A stretch of DNA of 35,051 bases, from the NCBI GenBank assembly GCA_910585385.1, contig CAJUDV010000024.1, positions 1-35,051 of the forward strand. Reading direction: 5' to 3'. Both the position numbers and the translations under genes were made by a program. The DNA is from an uncultured Oscillibacter sp. (GTDB taxonomy: Bacteria > Bacillota > Clostridia > Oscillospirales > Oscillospiraceae). This document shows positions 1 through 8,155 of this stretch, piece by piece. Under the pieces are notes generated by a model. It searched no databases. It was not told the DNA's origin and saw only the letters and a list, made by a program, of their open reading frames with translations. Position 1 is the stretch's first letter. Every line of letters starts with the position of its first letter.

Positions 1-1310
1 TCTGCACAGGCACACCATTCATCGACACCTACGCAAACCCACATTCTGCAAGCGGCCTTGAAGTGCCGATCAGGGGAATGTTCAACGAGCAGTTTGCCGC
101 CACCACTTCCGAAGAAATCCGAAAGACATTCAAAATGAAGCGGGAGCGCGGCGAGTTTATCGGAGCATTTGCCACATACGGTTACAAGAAAGACCCCAAC
201 GATAAAAACAGCCTTTTGATAGATGAAGAAGCGGCGGAAGTCGTAAGAAGCATTTACCACTGGTTTGTGAATGAGGGGTACAGCAAAATGGGGATTGCAA
301 AAAGGCTGAACAACATGGGAGAGCCGAACCCCGAAGCCTACAAAAAGAAAAAGGGCTTAAAGTATAACAATCCCAATTCCAGCAAAAACGATGGTCTATG
401 GTCTGCCAGCACGGTTGCAAGGATATTGCAGAATGAGATTTATACCGGCGTGATGGTGCAGGGACGGCATCGCATCATCAGCTACAAAGTACACAAGCAA
501 ATCGCTGTTCCCGAAGATGAATGGTTTGTTGTCCCAAACACCCACGAAGCAATCATTGACAGGGAAACCTTTGAAAAAGCACAAGCCCTGCACAAGCGCG
601 ACACAAGGACAGCACCGGGCAGGCAGGATGTCTATATTTTGTCTGGCTTTGTCCGCTGCGCTGACTGTAAAAAGGCGATGCGGCGAAAAACCGCCCGCAA
701 TCTGGCTTACTATGCTTGCCGCACGTTTACTGACAAAAAGACTTGCAGTAAACATTCTATCCGGCAGGACAAGCTGGAAGAAGCGGTTTTAGCTGCCCTG
801 CAAGTGCAGATCGCATTGGTAGACAAACTGTCGGAAGAAATCGAGCGGATAAACAACGCGCCTGTTATCAACCGGGAAAACAAGCGGTTGACCCTTGCGT
901 TGAAGCAGGCAGAGAAACAGCTAAAGCAATATCATGACGCTTCCGACAGCTTGTACCTTGATTGGAAAAGCGGCGATATTACCAAAGAGGAATACCGCCG
1001 CTTAAAAGGCAAGATTGCCGAGCAGATTGCCCAGCTTGAACAAAACATTTCTTATCTAAAAGAGGAAGTGCAAGTGATGGCTGACGGCATCGACACCGAC
1101 GACCCCTATCTTACTGCTTTTCTAAAGCACAAGAATATCCAAACCCTTAATCGCGGTATCGTGGTGGAATTGGTCAATATGGTTTGGGTGCATGAAAACG
1201 GGGAAATAACGGTAGACTTCAATTTTGCCGACGAGTATCAACGCATACTTGATTACATTGAGAACAATCACAACATTCTTACGGTGATAGAGCGAAAGCC
1301 TGCGATATAG
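1..1310 (+). CDS. Large serine recombinase, C-terminal part (5' cut by window edge)
   Basis: Open from the window edge (first full codon at 3) to TAG at 1310; the N-terminal catalytic resolvase domain with the nucleophilic serine lies outside. The visible part starts near the end of the catalytic domain (GMFNEQFAATTSEEIRKTFK) and continues into the Recombinase domain (GAFATYGYKKDP, then TVARILQNEIYTGVMVQG). A zinc-ribbon region follows (CADCKKAM ... CRTFTDKKTC), then a Lys/Glu-rich coiled coil. This order is that of TndX/TnpX-type integrases, which excise and integrate transposons or prophages at specific att sites. Codon use is AT-richer than in all genes to the right, which fits an acquired element. 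Such integrases usually sit at one end of their element, so the boundary is probably just downstream, beside the truncated-looking collagen gene. The GTG at 63 is internal, not a start. Confidence 0.93.
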   Translation, partial: CTGTPFIDTYANPHSASGLEVPIRGMFNEQFAATTSEEIRKTFKMKRERGEFIGAFATYGYKKDPNDKNSLLIDEEAAEVVRSIYHWFVNEGYSKMGIAKRLNNMGEPNPEAYKKKKGLKYNNPNSSKNDGLWSASTVARILQNEIYTGVMVQGRHRIISYKVHKQIAVPEDEWFVVPNTHEAIIDRETFEKAQALHKRDTRTAPGRQDVYILSGFVRCADCKKAMRRKTARNLAYYACRTFTDKKTCSKHSIRQDKLEEAVLAALQVQIALVDKLSEEIERINNAPVINRENKRLTLALKQAEKQLKQYHDASDSLYLDWKSGDITKEEYRRLKGKIAEQIAQLEQNISYLKEEVQVMADGIDTDDPYLTAFLKHKNIQTLNRGIVVELVNMVWVHENGEITVDFNFADEYQRILDYIENNHNILTVIERKPAI

Positions 1311-1317
1311 CAGGCTT
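1296..1317 (+). terminator. Hairpin overlapping the recombinase stop codon
   Basis: AAGCCTGC and GCAGGCTT form a perfect 8-bp stem around GATATA; the TAG stop lies at the start of the right arm. No T-run follows, so it may be a weak terminator or part of the element end. Confidence 0.45.
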
Positions 1318-1339
1318 AATGCCCATCACCAAGCAAGAG

Positions 1340-1864
1340 CTATTGTTGTGCATAAATAAGCGGCGCAGTGGGCCCTGTGGGACCGGCGGGGCCCGCAGCG
1401 CCAGTGGCTCCGTCAATGCCGGGAGAACCTTCCGGACCGGCAGGGCCGGTGGCTCCCGTAGCGCCGGCGGCTCCCGTGGCACCTGTTGCGCCGGTGGCTC
1501 CCGTGGCGCCGGCAGGGCCGCCGGCAGGGCCCGTGGGGCCGGTGGGACCGGTGGGGCCGGTGGGCCCCTGCATGGGAGAGGCCGTCAGGGCGCCCTGCAT
1601 CTTCGATTTGAGGAAGAGCTGGTTCTGCACGGCGGTCTCCAGCATGCTGCGGACGCTCTCGTTGGCGGACAGCACGTCGCTGACCGTGGCGGCGGGCCCG
1701 CTGAGACCGGGCAGGGTCCCGAGAATATATTGCAGTTTCTCGCCCTCGGCGTTGAGGATATGGCTCAGTCCAAGCTCTTCCATAGCGATGGAGGAGAGAA
1801 TCTGATTGACGGCGTCTTCCCGCTGAATGGGCGGGTCGACTGTGGGAAAGCTGGGCAGGGACAT
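1340..1864 (-). CDS. Collagen-like Gly-X-Y repeat protein, apparently lacking its C-terminal domain
   Basis: 174 aa. ATG at 1864 is chosen because AAAGGAG lies 8 nt upstream. Residues 1 to about 95 form a helical N-terminal domain (SIAMEELGLSHILNAEGEKLQ) seen in clostridial collagen-like surface proteins. About 70 residues of GPT/GAT/GPA triplets follow. The protein then stops within seven residues (PLIYAQQ), although bacterial collagen-like proteins of this kind normally carry a globular C-terminal domain. The stop lies 30 bp from the end of the serine recombinase gene, so the missing end may have been separated by integration of that element. The N-terminal domain recurs in the divergent neighbour at 2091. 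Likely cell- or spore-surface associated; role unknown. Confidence 0.8.
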   Translation of the reverse strand: MSLPSFPTVDPPIQREDAVNQILSSIAMEELGLSHILNAEGEKLQYILGTLPGLSGPAATVSDVLSANESVRSMLETAVQNQLFLKSKMQGALTASPMQGPTGPTGPTGPTGPAGGPAGATGATGATGATGAAGATGATGPAGPEGSPGIDGATGAAGPAGPTGPTAPLIYAQQ

Positions 1865-1956
1865 ATGAGAATCTCCTTTCAAACAGGAGGCGTTTGCCGT
1901 GGATGCGCCGGTACGGCGGCGGGGGAGGGCAGCTCCCCGCGGCGGAACGCCCGGGG

Positions 1957-2022
1957 CATCCTATGCGGTGCCGCCGGCGTGGGTTCCAGGCGGAACGGCT
2001 CCCCTTTGAAAGGCATAGGATG
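1957..2022. repeat. 10-bp inverted repeat in the divergent promoter region
   Basis: CATCCTATGC (1957-1966) and GCATAGGATG (2013-2022) are perfect inverted copies between two divergent paralogous genes. It could be an operator or a leader hairpin; no clear sigma-A promoter was seen in this GC-rich gap. Confidence 0.4.
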
Positions 2023-2090
2023 GAGCGGCGGCACGTGGCCGCACACCGCCGCCCCGGCCCAGGGCCCCGGCGGCCTATGGAGTTTTGAAT

Positions 2091-2900
2091 ATGTCTATGC
2101 CTTCCTTTCCGCCTAACGGCGCGGATATGACACGGGAGGAAGCTCTGACGATGATTATCGCGTCCATCGCCATGGAGGAGCTTGCCCTGAGCCACATCCT
2201 CAACGCCGAGGGCGAGAAGCTGCAGTACGTTTTGGGAACCCTGCCAGGGACAAAGCCCTGCGCCAGTCCTCAGGATGTGCTGGCAGTCAATAAAAGCGTC
2301 ACCGCCCTGCTGGAGGCGGTGACCCAGAACCAGATGCTGCTGAAAAGCAAGCTGGAGAAGGCGCTGGAGGCCTGTCCGCCGCCGGCGCCGCCCGTCCCCC
2401 CAAGCCCGCCTCCCATACCGCCCTGCGGCCCTTGCTGTCCGCTCCCCTGCCCTGAAAGGCCGGAGGCGCGGGAAAAGAGCGTCCTCCAGCTGGCGGGCCA
2501 GCGGGAGGGGATGCTGTGGAACCAGGGCTGCCGCCTTTCCTGGCGCCGGCGGGTCCTGCGGGGAGAGGACATTCGCTGGAGCCGGGATGCTCCGACCCAA
2601 ATCCGGCTGAACCCGGGTAAGGCGTATGCTGTCCAGTACACACTGAACGTCTGCCCCATGCACCCCTCGGAGGAGACGGGGACTATCCTGCTCCGTCAGA
2701 CGCCCTGCGGCGCGTTTACGGAGGCGCTGCCCCTGCGCTTTTCCATGGAGCGGTTTTCGGGCCGGGCGCAGACGCTGCGCTATGCCGCCGTGCTGTATCC
2801 CTGCGTGGAAAATGGCGGGGAGGCGGAGCTCTCCCTGGTGCTGGATGCCGGAAGCCCCCTCTGCGTGGAGCGGGCGGCCCTGGACGTGACGGAGCTTTGA
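2091..2900 (+). CDS. Protein sharing the collagen-like protein N-terminal domain, proline/cysteine-rich linker
   Basis: 269 aa from ATG 2091, with GGAG 8 nt upstream; an in-frame TTG at 2085 has poorer spacing. The first ~85 residues (SIAMEELALSHILNAEGEKLQ) closely match the divergent gene at 1340-1864. Where that gene has Gly-X-Y repeats, this one has a Pro-rich stretch (PPAPPVPPSPPPIPPCGPCC) and then a ~150-residue C-terminal domain, probably beta-rich (RLSWRRRVLRGEDIRW, SLVLDAGSPLCVERAALDV). No signal peptide or membrane segment is visible. The paired paralogues suggest a duplicated surface-protein locus. Function not recognised. Confidence 0.75.
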   Translation: MSMPSFPPNGADMTREEALTMIIASIAMEELALSHILNAEGEKLQYVLGTLPGTKPCASPQDVLAVNKSVTALLEAVTQNQMLLKSKLEKALEACPPPAPPVPPSPPPIPPCGPCCPLPCPERPEAREKSVLQLAGQREGMLWNQGCRLSWRRRVLRGEDIRWSRDAPTQIRLNPGKAYAVQYTLNVCPMHPSEETGTILLRQTPCGAFTEALPLRFSMERFSGRAQTLRYAAVLYPCVENGGEAELSLVLDAGSPLCVERAALDVTEL

Positions 2901-2918
2901 GCCGCTGAGATGAACAAA

Positions 2919-2949
2919 AGGCGCGCCGGCTGGGCCGGCGCGCCTTTTT
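2919..2949 (+). terminator. Rho-independent terminator
   Basis: Perfect 12-bp GC stem (AGGCGCGCCGGC / GCCGGCGCGCCT) with loop TGG, followed by TTTT, 19 bp after the stop of the gene ending at 2900. Confidence 0.9.
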
Positions 2950-2986
2950 GATCCGCCGGGAGGGGCTGTTCCGGCGTTTTCTCGAA

Positions 2987-3037
2987 AGAGGTTGATCTAT
3001 TTTCCGGAGTACCGGAAAACGGAAAAATAGAGGTTGA
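2987..3037 (+). promoter_or_regulatory. Operator-like palindrome and direct repeats upstream of the BMP operon
   Basis: TTTTCCGG-AGTA-CCGGAAAA (3000-3019) is a perfect palindrome just upstream of the -35 box; with one extra A the symmetry extends to CTATTTTCCG / CGGAAAAATAG. AGAGGTTGA occurs at 2987-2995 and again at 3029-3037, exactly 42 bp apart (four helical turns). This looks like a regulator site; which regulator is unknown. Confidence 0.55.
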
Positions 3038-3062
3038 AATCCAACCGTGTTTTCTATATAAT
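3034..3062 (+). promoter_or_regulatory. Sigma-A promoter of the nucleoside-type ABC operon
   Basis: TTGAAA (3034-3039), a 17-nt spacer and TATAAT (3057-3062). Transcription should begin near 3069, leaving a leader of about 67 nt before the TTG start at 3136. Confidence 0.85.
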
Positions 3063-3135
3063 GATGTCAGATTCCTGCAAAAAAGGGCGTTTGCCGGAGG
3101 CGGCGGGGCCCAACGCGGAGAGGGGAGACAGCGCA

Positions 3136-4644
3136 TTGGAAGAGTTCTTGAGAATGGAACATGTCAGCAAGCGGTTCGGCGACTTCTACGCCAACAAGGA
3201 CATCAATCTCACTGTCTACAAGGGTGAGGTGCTCACCCTGCTGGGAGAGAACGGCGCGGGAAAGTCCACGCTGATGAACGTCCTGATCGGTCTCTATCAG
3301 CCCACGGAGGGCAGCATCTACTTAAACGGCAAAAAGGTCCGCATCGACTCTCCGGCCCAGGCGGTGAAGCTGGGCATCGGCATGGTGCACCAGCACTTCA
3401 TGCTGGTGGAGGCCATGACGGTGTTTGAGAACATCATCCTGGGGGACCGGAACACCAAGGGGGTCTTCATCGACCGGGAGGCCCGGAAGAAGGAGATTCT
3501 GGAGCTCTCCGCCCGGTATGGCCTGGAGGTGGAGCTGGACCGTCCCATCACGGAGATCGCCGTGGGCGCACAGCAGCGGGTGGAGATTTTAAAGGCCCTG
3601 TACCGGGGCGCGGAGCTCCTGGTGCTGGACGAGCCATCGGCGGCCCTGACGGACATCGAGGTGGAGGGCCTCTTCAAAATTATGCGGAAGCTGACGGAGG
3701 AGGGCAAGAGCGTCATCTTCATCAGCCACAAGATGCGGGAGGTGCTGCATATCTCCGACCGCATCACCATTCTCCGTGCCGGCGAGGTGGTTACCACCCT
3801 CAAGCGGGAGGAGACCGACGGACAGGCCCTGGCCAACCTGATGATCGGCCGGGAGCTGGCCCCATCCCAGTATGTCAAGGTGGAACAGGCCGGAGAGCCG
3901 GTGATCCAGCTCAAGGGCGTGGACTTCCAGAAGACCTCCAAGCACAACGGCCTCAGCGGCGTCAGCCTCACCGTGGGCCGGGGGGAGATCGTAGGCATCG
4001 CCGGTGTGGACGGCAACGGCCAGAGCCAGCTGGCCCAGGTGGTCACCGGTGTGCTGACGCCGGACGCCGGCACGGTGGACATGAAGGGGTCCCAGGTGGC
4101 CCAGTTCACCCCCAACGGCTTTATCCTGGAAAACGTGTCCCATATTCCGGAGGACCGCAATAAGATGGGCCTCATCGGGGAGATGTCCGTGAAGGACAAC
4201 ATCGTGCTCAAGACCACGGAGACCCAGGCGTTTTCCAGCGCCAAGGGCCTGGTATTAAAAAAGAAGGCCATCCGGGACTACGCCCTGGAGATGCAGAAAA
4301 AGTATGATATACGCTGTACCTCCGTGGAGCAGGAGGCCCGGAACCTCTCCGGCGGCAACCAGCAAAAGGTCATCCTGGCCCGGGAGCTGGAGGGGGAGCC
4401 GGACCTGCTGGTGGCGGTGCATCCCACCCGGGGCTTGGATATAGGCGCCACCCGCTTCATCCATGACACGATGATCAAGGCCCGGGACCGGGGCTGCGGC
4501 GTGCTGCTGGTGTCCGCGGATTTTGACGAGATCCTGGAGGTCTCCGACCGCATCGTCGTCATGTTCGAGGGACAGGTCATGGGTGTGTACCCCGGCAAGA
4601 ATCCTCCCATTGAGGAGATCAGCCTGGCCATGGCCGGCAAGTGA
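3136..4644 (+). CDS. Nucleoside/BMP-type ABC transporter, ATP-binding protein (two ATPase domains)
   Basis: 502 aa. The TTG at 3136 is chosen as start: AGGGGAG lies 8 nt upstream, and further-upstream in-frame starts fall inside the promoter. Domain 1 has Walker A GENGAGKS (residues 37-44), a degenerate signature AVGAQQRVEI and Walker B LLVLDEPSAALTD. Domain 2 has a degenerate Walker A (GVDGNGQSQ), signature LSGGNQQKV and LLVAVHPTRGLD in place of Walker B. This pattern, with one active and one degenerate site, is typical of the YufO/NupO and RbsA-like family. It energises the permeases at 4657 and 5708. First gene of a four-gene operon ending with a BMP lipoprotein, which points to nucleoside import; the exact substrate is not shown by sequence. 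Confidence 0.9.
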   Translation: MEEFLRMEHVSKRFGDFYANKDINLTVYKGEVLTLLGENGAGKSTLMNVLIGLYQPTEGSIYLNGKKVRIDSPAQAVKLGIGMVHQHFMLVEAMTVFENIILGDRNTKGVFIDREARKKEILELSARYGLEVELDRPITEIAVGAQQRVEILKALYRGAELLVLDEPSAALTDIEVEGLFKIMRKLTEEGKSVIFISHKMREVLHISDRITILRAGEVVTTLKREETDGQALANLMIGRELAPSQYVKVEQAGEPVIQLKGVDFQKTSKHNGLSGVSLTVGRGEIVGIAGVDGNGQSQLAQVVTGVLTPDAGTVDMKGSQVAQFTPNGFILENVSHIPEDRNKMGLIGEMSVKDNIVLKTTETQAFSSAKGLVLKKKAIRDYALEMQKKYDIRCTSVEQEARNLSGGNQQKVILARELEGEPDLLVAVHPTRGLDIGATRFIHDTMIKARDRGCGVLLVSADFDEILEVSDRIVVMFEGQVMGVYPGKNPPIEEISLAMAGK

Positions 4645-4656
4645 GGAGGGGGAACC

Positions 4657-5706
4657 ATGAAAAATAAGTTTGTCAATATTCTGGTGCCGCTGATCTCCGT
4701 GCTGCTGGCCTTTGTCATCGGCTGCGTTGTCATGGCGGCCCTGGGAGCCAATCCCTTTGTGGCGCTCCAGGCGCTGTGGACCGGCGCCTTTGGCAGCATG
4801 CGGAACGTGGGCACCACGCTGGCCCGCTCCACGCCGCTGATTTTCACAGGTCTTTGCGCGTGCTTTGCCTACCGGTGCGGCGTGTTCAACCTGGGCGGCG
4901 AGGGACAGTTCATCATCGGCGCGGTGGTCTGCTGCTTCATCGCCACCCGCAGCGGACTGGAGGGGCCTGCGGCCATTGTGCTGTGCCTGGCGGCCGGCGC
5001 CCTGGCCGGCGGCCTCTGGGCGGCTATCCCCGGCGTATTGAAAATTTACCGGGGTCAAAACGAGATGATCATCTCCATCATGCTCAACTACGTGGCCACC
5101 CTCTTTATGGGCGTGGTGTATACCAACTGGCTCCGGGACGGCACCGTGCCCCAGACGGCTCCGGTGCCCGACGCCACTAAGCTCAGCCGTCTTTTCGGAT
5201 TGCGGGTCACTACCGCATTTATTCTGGCCCTGGTGACAGGCTTTCTGATCTACTACTTTTTGTTCTACACCTCCAAGGGCTTTCAGCTCCGGGCGGTGGG
5301 TCTGAACATGACGGCGGCCCAGTTCAACGGCTTCGCCGTGAAGCGGTATATTTTAATGAGCTTTATCGTCTCCGGCGCCATCGCGGGCCTGGGCGGCAGC
5401 GCGGACCTCATGGGCACCCAGTACCGCCTCATCAACGGCTACGCCAGCGGCTACGGCTTTGACGGCGTGGCCATGGCCCTCATCGGCCAGCTTCACCCTC
5501 TTGCGACGATTCTGGTGGCCATTTTCTTTGCGGTGCTGCGGGTGGGCTCCACCACCATGCAGGCTGCCACCGGCGTGCCCACCAGCGTGTCCGACATCAT
5601 TCAGGCCCTGGTGATCGTGTTCACCGTGGCGGGCCTGGCCATGGTGAGGCTGCCCCAGTTCAAGGCGGCCACCGCCCGGATGTTTGCAAAAAAGGAGGCC
5701 ATGTAA
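4657..5706 (+). CDS. ABC transporter permease, nucleoside/BMP type (first)
   Basis: 349 aa, ATG after GAGGAGGGGG, 12 nt behind the ATPase stop. Hydrophobic throughout, with an N-terminal anchor (NILVPLISVLLAFVIGCVV) and about nine to ten membrane segments. The conserved family loop GVFNLGGEGQFIIGA is typical of BPD_transp_2 permeases of the YufP/NupP group. Pairs with the permease at 5708. The C-terminus (TARMFAKKEAM) overlaps the ribosome site of the next gene, so the two are probably translationally coupled. Confidence 0.9.
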   Translation: MKNKFVNILVPLISVLLAFVIGCVVMAALGANPFVALQALWTGAFGSMRNVGTTLARSTPLIFTGLCACFAYRCGVFNLGGEGQFIIGAVVCCFIATRSGLEGPAAIVLCLAAGALAGGLWAAIPGVLKIYRGQNEMIISIMLNYVATLFMGVVYTNWLRDGTVPQTAPVPDATKLSRLFGLRVTTAFILALVTGFLIYYFLFYTSKGFQLRAVGLNMTAAQFNGFAVKRYILMSFIVSGAIAGLGGSADLMGTQYRLINGYASGYGFDGVAMALIGQLHPLATILVAIFFAVLRVGSTTMQAATGVPTSVSDIIQALVIVFTVAGLAMVRLPQFKAATARMFAKKEAM

Positions 5707-5707
5707 T

Positions 5708-6640
5708 ATGGATTCCGCTTTCATTACCAACCTGATCCTTGCCAGCGTCCGTATGGCGACGCCGCTGATCTTTTTGTCCCTGGCGGAGTTGTACTCCCAG
5801 CGGGCGGGCCTGGTCCACATCGGTCTGGAGGGCCTGGCGGCTATCGGCTCCCTGGCAGGCTTTCTGGTGAGCCTGATCACGGGAAATCCCCTGCTGGGCG
5901 TGCTGGCCGGCGCAGCGGTGGGCATCCTGGTGAACATGATCTACGCCTACGCCACCGTTAACCTCTGCGCTGAACAGATCGTCTACGGCATGGCCATCAA
6001 CATCTTCGCCCCGGCCCTGGCGGCCTTCATCTACCGAGTCTATTTCGGCGCGGGCAGTGAGCTGGTGCAGGTGGGGTTGATGACCACCCTCTCCGCTCTG
6101 CTGGGCGTCACCTCCGACAACTTCGTGGTGCGGCTGTTGCTGGACCAGACCCCCATGGTATATCTGGCCTACGGCCTGGTAATCTTCACCGCCGTCTACT
6201 TTAACAAGACCAAGTCCGGCCTGAACTACAAGGCCGTGGGCGAGTATCCCAAGGCCGCCGCCACGTTGGGCATCAACGTGGTGGGGGTGAAGTACGCCGC
6301 CAGCGTTATCTGCGGCGCTCTGGCCGGCATCGGCGGCGCGTATCTCACCACCTGCTACTCCACCACCTACACCGATGGCAACGTGGCCGGCCGCGGCTTT
6401 ATCGCCCTGGCGGCGGTGATCTTCGGCCGCTGGAGCGCCGGCGGCGTGCTGCTGGCCTGTCTGTTCTTCGGCTTTTGTGACGCCCTGCAGATCCGCCTCC
6501 AGGTGGGCAGCTACGGCATCCCCTATCAGTTCTTTCAGATGATCCCTTACATCGCCACCGTGGTGGTGCTGACGGTGATCGGCATGAAAAAGGCGGGCCC
6601 CAAGGGCGTGGGCAAGCCCTATCTCCGGGAACAGCGCTGA
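5708..6640 (+). CDS. ABC transporter permease, nucleoside/BMP type (second)
   Basis: 310 aa. ATG 5708 has AAGGAGG 9 nt upstream, inside the end of the preceding gene, whose TAA abuts it. A multi-pass protein of the YufQ/NupQ group with the conserved block AGLVHIGLEGLAAIGSLAG near the N-terminus and GGAYLTTCYSTTYTDGNVAG GRGF-type loop toward the C-terminus. Forms the channel with the 4657 product. A 73-bp gap separates it from the binding-protein gene. Confidence 0.9.
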   Translation: MDSAFITNLILASVRMATPLIFLSLAELYSQRAGLVHIGLEGLAAIGSLAGFLVSLITGNPLLGVLAGAAVGILVNMIYAYATVNLCAEQIVYGMAINIFAPALAAFIYRVYFGAGSELVQVGLMTTLSALLGVTSDNFVVRLLLDQTPMVYLAYGLVIFTAVYFNKTKSGLNYKAVGEYPKAAATLGINVVGVKYAASVICGALAGIGGAYLTTCYSTTYTDGNVAGRGFIALAAVIFGRWSAGGVLLACLFFGFCDALQIRLQVGSYGIPYQFFQMIPYIATVVVLTVIGMKKAGPKGVGKPYLREQR

Positions 6641-6713
6641 ACACAGTGAGGACAGGCGCGGACCTGTTTTCATATAGAAGTACAAACGTGACAAAACAAG
6701 GAGGAACATTGGA

Positions 6714-7775
6714 ATGAAGAAGATCTTTGCATTGATCCTGACCCTGGCCATGGTGCTGAGCCTGGCCGCCTGCGGCGGCGGGAACAGCGGTTCTGGCAGC
6801 TCCGGCGACGGCGGCGCCACGCCCCCTGCCGGCGGCAGCAGCGACGGCAAGACCTACAAGGTGGCCATGATCTGCGACTCCAGCATCTCCGACGGCGGCT
6901 GGGGCATGGCCTGTTACAACGCCATGGTGGACGCTGCCGCCAAGTACGGCTGGGAGACCGAGGTCTCCGACAGCATCGCTCAGTCCGCCTACTACGAGAG
7001 CATCGTGGCCTTCTGCGACCTGGGCTATGACCTGATCTACGCCCCCGGCAACCAGTATACCGACGCCATCCTCCAGGCCGCGGAGGAGTATCCCGACATC
7101 GCCTTCGCCCTGCTCAACGGCGGCGCGGACACCCCCGCCAAGGCTGCCAACTCCAACGTCACCTCTCTGCTGCCCGACTCCCAGCAGGTCGGCTGGATCG
7201 CCGGCATCCTGGCGGGCCTCATGACCGAGACCGGCAAGGTGGCCTTCATTGGCGGCATGGAGATCGACACCACCAAGGGTAAGTACGCCGGCTTCGTGGA
7301 GTCCGCCGAGTACGTAGGCCAGCAGGAGGGCAAGACCGTGGAGGCCCTGGATGTGGTCTACTCCGGCGATTTCAGCGCCTCCGACAAGGGCATTGAGTTT
7401 GCCAAGGCCATGATGGACCAGGGCGCGGATGTCTTCTTCGGCGACGCCTCCGCCGTGGACTCCGGCGCCCGTCAGGCCATTGACGAGGCCAACGCCGCCG
7501 CCGGCTCCGTGAAGGTCTACGACATCGCCCAGCCCGGCGACTTCCTGGGCCAGAACGAGTGCATCATCGGCAGCCAGGTGACGGACAACTCCGGCCTGGT
7601 GGGATTGTGCATGGAGGCTGTGGAAAACGGCACCTTCGGCGGCGAGACCATCTTTGGCACCATGCAGAACGGCGTGCTCTCCTGCGGCAAGCTCAGCGAT
7701 CTGGTGCCCGCCGACGTGCAGGAGAAGTACAACAGCTATATCAGCCAGGTGATGGACGGCACGTTCATGCAGTGA
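6714..7775 (+). CDS. BMP-family substrate-binding lipoprotein
   Basis: 353 aa. Lipoprotein signal with lipobox LAAC (Cys20) and a Gly/Ser-rich linker (GGGNSGSGSSGDGG). The mature part begins YKVAMICDSSISDGGWGMACYNA, as in the Bmp/PnrA-like family (type-1 periplasmic-binding fold), which binds purine or other nucleosides. Start ATG has AAGGAGG 9 nt upstream. The gene is last in the importer operon, an order common in clostridia, and is followed by a strong terminator. The protein should be anchored on the outer face of the membrane and deliver substrate to the two permeases. Confidence 0.9.
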   Translation: MKKIFALILTLAMVLSLAACGGGNSGSGSSGDGGATPPAGGSSDGKTYKVAMICDSSISDGGWGMACYNAMVDAAAKYGWETEVSDSIAQSAYYESIVAFCDLGYDLIYAPGNQYTDAILQAAEEYPDIAFALLNGGADTPAKAANSNVTSLLPDSQQVGWIAGILAGLMTETGKVAFIGGMEIDTTKGKYAGFVESAEYVGQQEGKTVEALDVVYSGDFSASDKGIEFAKAMMDQGADVFFGDASAVDSGARQAIDEANAAAGSVKVYDIAQPGDFLGQNECIIGSQVTDNSGLVGLCMEAVENGTFGGETIFGTMQNGVLSCGKLSDLVPADVQEKYNSYISQVMDGTFMQ

Positions 7776-7819
7776 CGCCCGTCCGCCGCGTTTATGAGAT
7801 CATACACGATAAAAAAGCA

Positions 7820-7850
7820 GGAAAAGCCCGCCGGTTCGGCGGGCTTTTCC
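7820..7850. terminator. Terminator after the BMP operon
   Basis: Perfect 14-bp stem (GGAAAAGCCCGCCG / CGGCGGGCTTTTCC), loop GTT, preceded by AAAAAAG and followed by GCTTT. The A-rich and T-rich flanks suggest it can work in both directions. Confidence 0.85.
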
Positions 7851-7981
7851 GCTTTATAAAAACCGGGGAATATCTATTGCAAGAAGTTGGAAAATTATTC
7901 CTGACATATGCGTGCTTCTCTGGATTTTTTACAAAAATGACAAATTATTTGTGAAAAATATACAGATTATCTGGGATATGG

Positions 7982-8011
7982 TTGACGTTAACAGATGTCA
8001 TATGGTAGAAT
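7982..8011 (+). promoter_or_regulatory. Sigma-A promoter of the ribose-type ABC operon
   Basis: TTGACG (7982-7987), 18-nt spacer, TAGAAT (8006-8011). This implies a long leader of about 140 nt before ATG 8156. Confidence 0.75.
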
Positions 8012-8061
8012 AAGACCGCTTTTTCGGGGTGTGGTTTTCCGCCCTGTGACACAGTTGCGGC

Positions 8062-8105
8062 AAGCGGGGGTACCCCCGCTTCTTCCGCCGGTGAAACCGG
8101 CGGAA
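8062..8105 (+). promoter_or_regulatory. Two adjacent hairpins in the ribose-type operon leader
   Basis: A perfect 20-bp palindrome with arms AAGCGGGGGT / ACCCCCGCTT (8062-8081) is followed at once by TTCCGCCGGT-GAA-ACCGGCGGAA (8083-8105). No T-run follows, so these are not plain terminators. They may be a regulatory leader or an mRNA stabiliser. The rest of 7776-8155 holds the terminator, an AT-rich stretch and the promoter; no gene is seen there. Confidence 0.55.
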
Positions 8106-8155
8106 AATGAACTCTGAAAGGCACGAGAATCAGAACAAGAAGGAGAAAAGAAGCT

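Noticed and set aside
1380..1570. Short repeated units that could suggest a CRISPR or other array
   Set aside because: The 9-bp periodicity is the codon repeat of Gly-X-Y triplets; there are no spacers. No CRISPR array is seen anywhere in the window.
1319..2116. Gly/Arg-rich plus-strand frame over the collagen-like gene
   Set aside because: It is the antisense of the Gly-X-Y tract, with no ribosome site; the minus strand has a ribosome site and a known domain.
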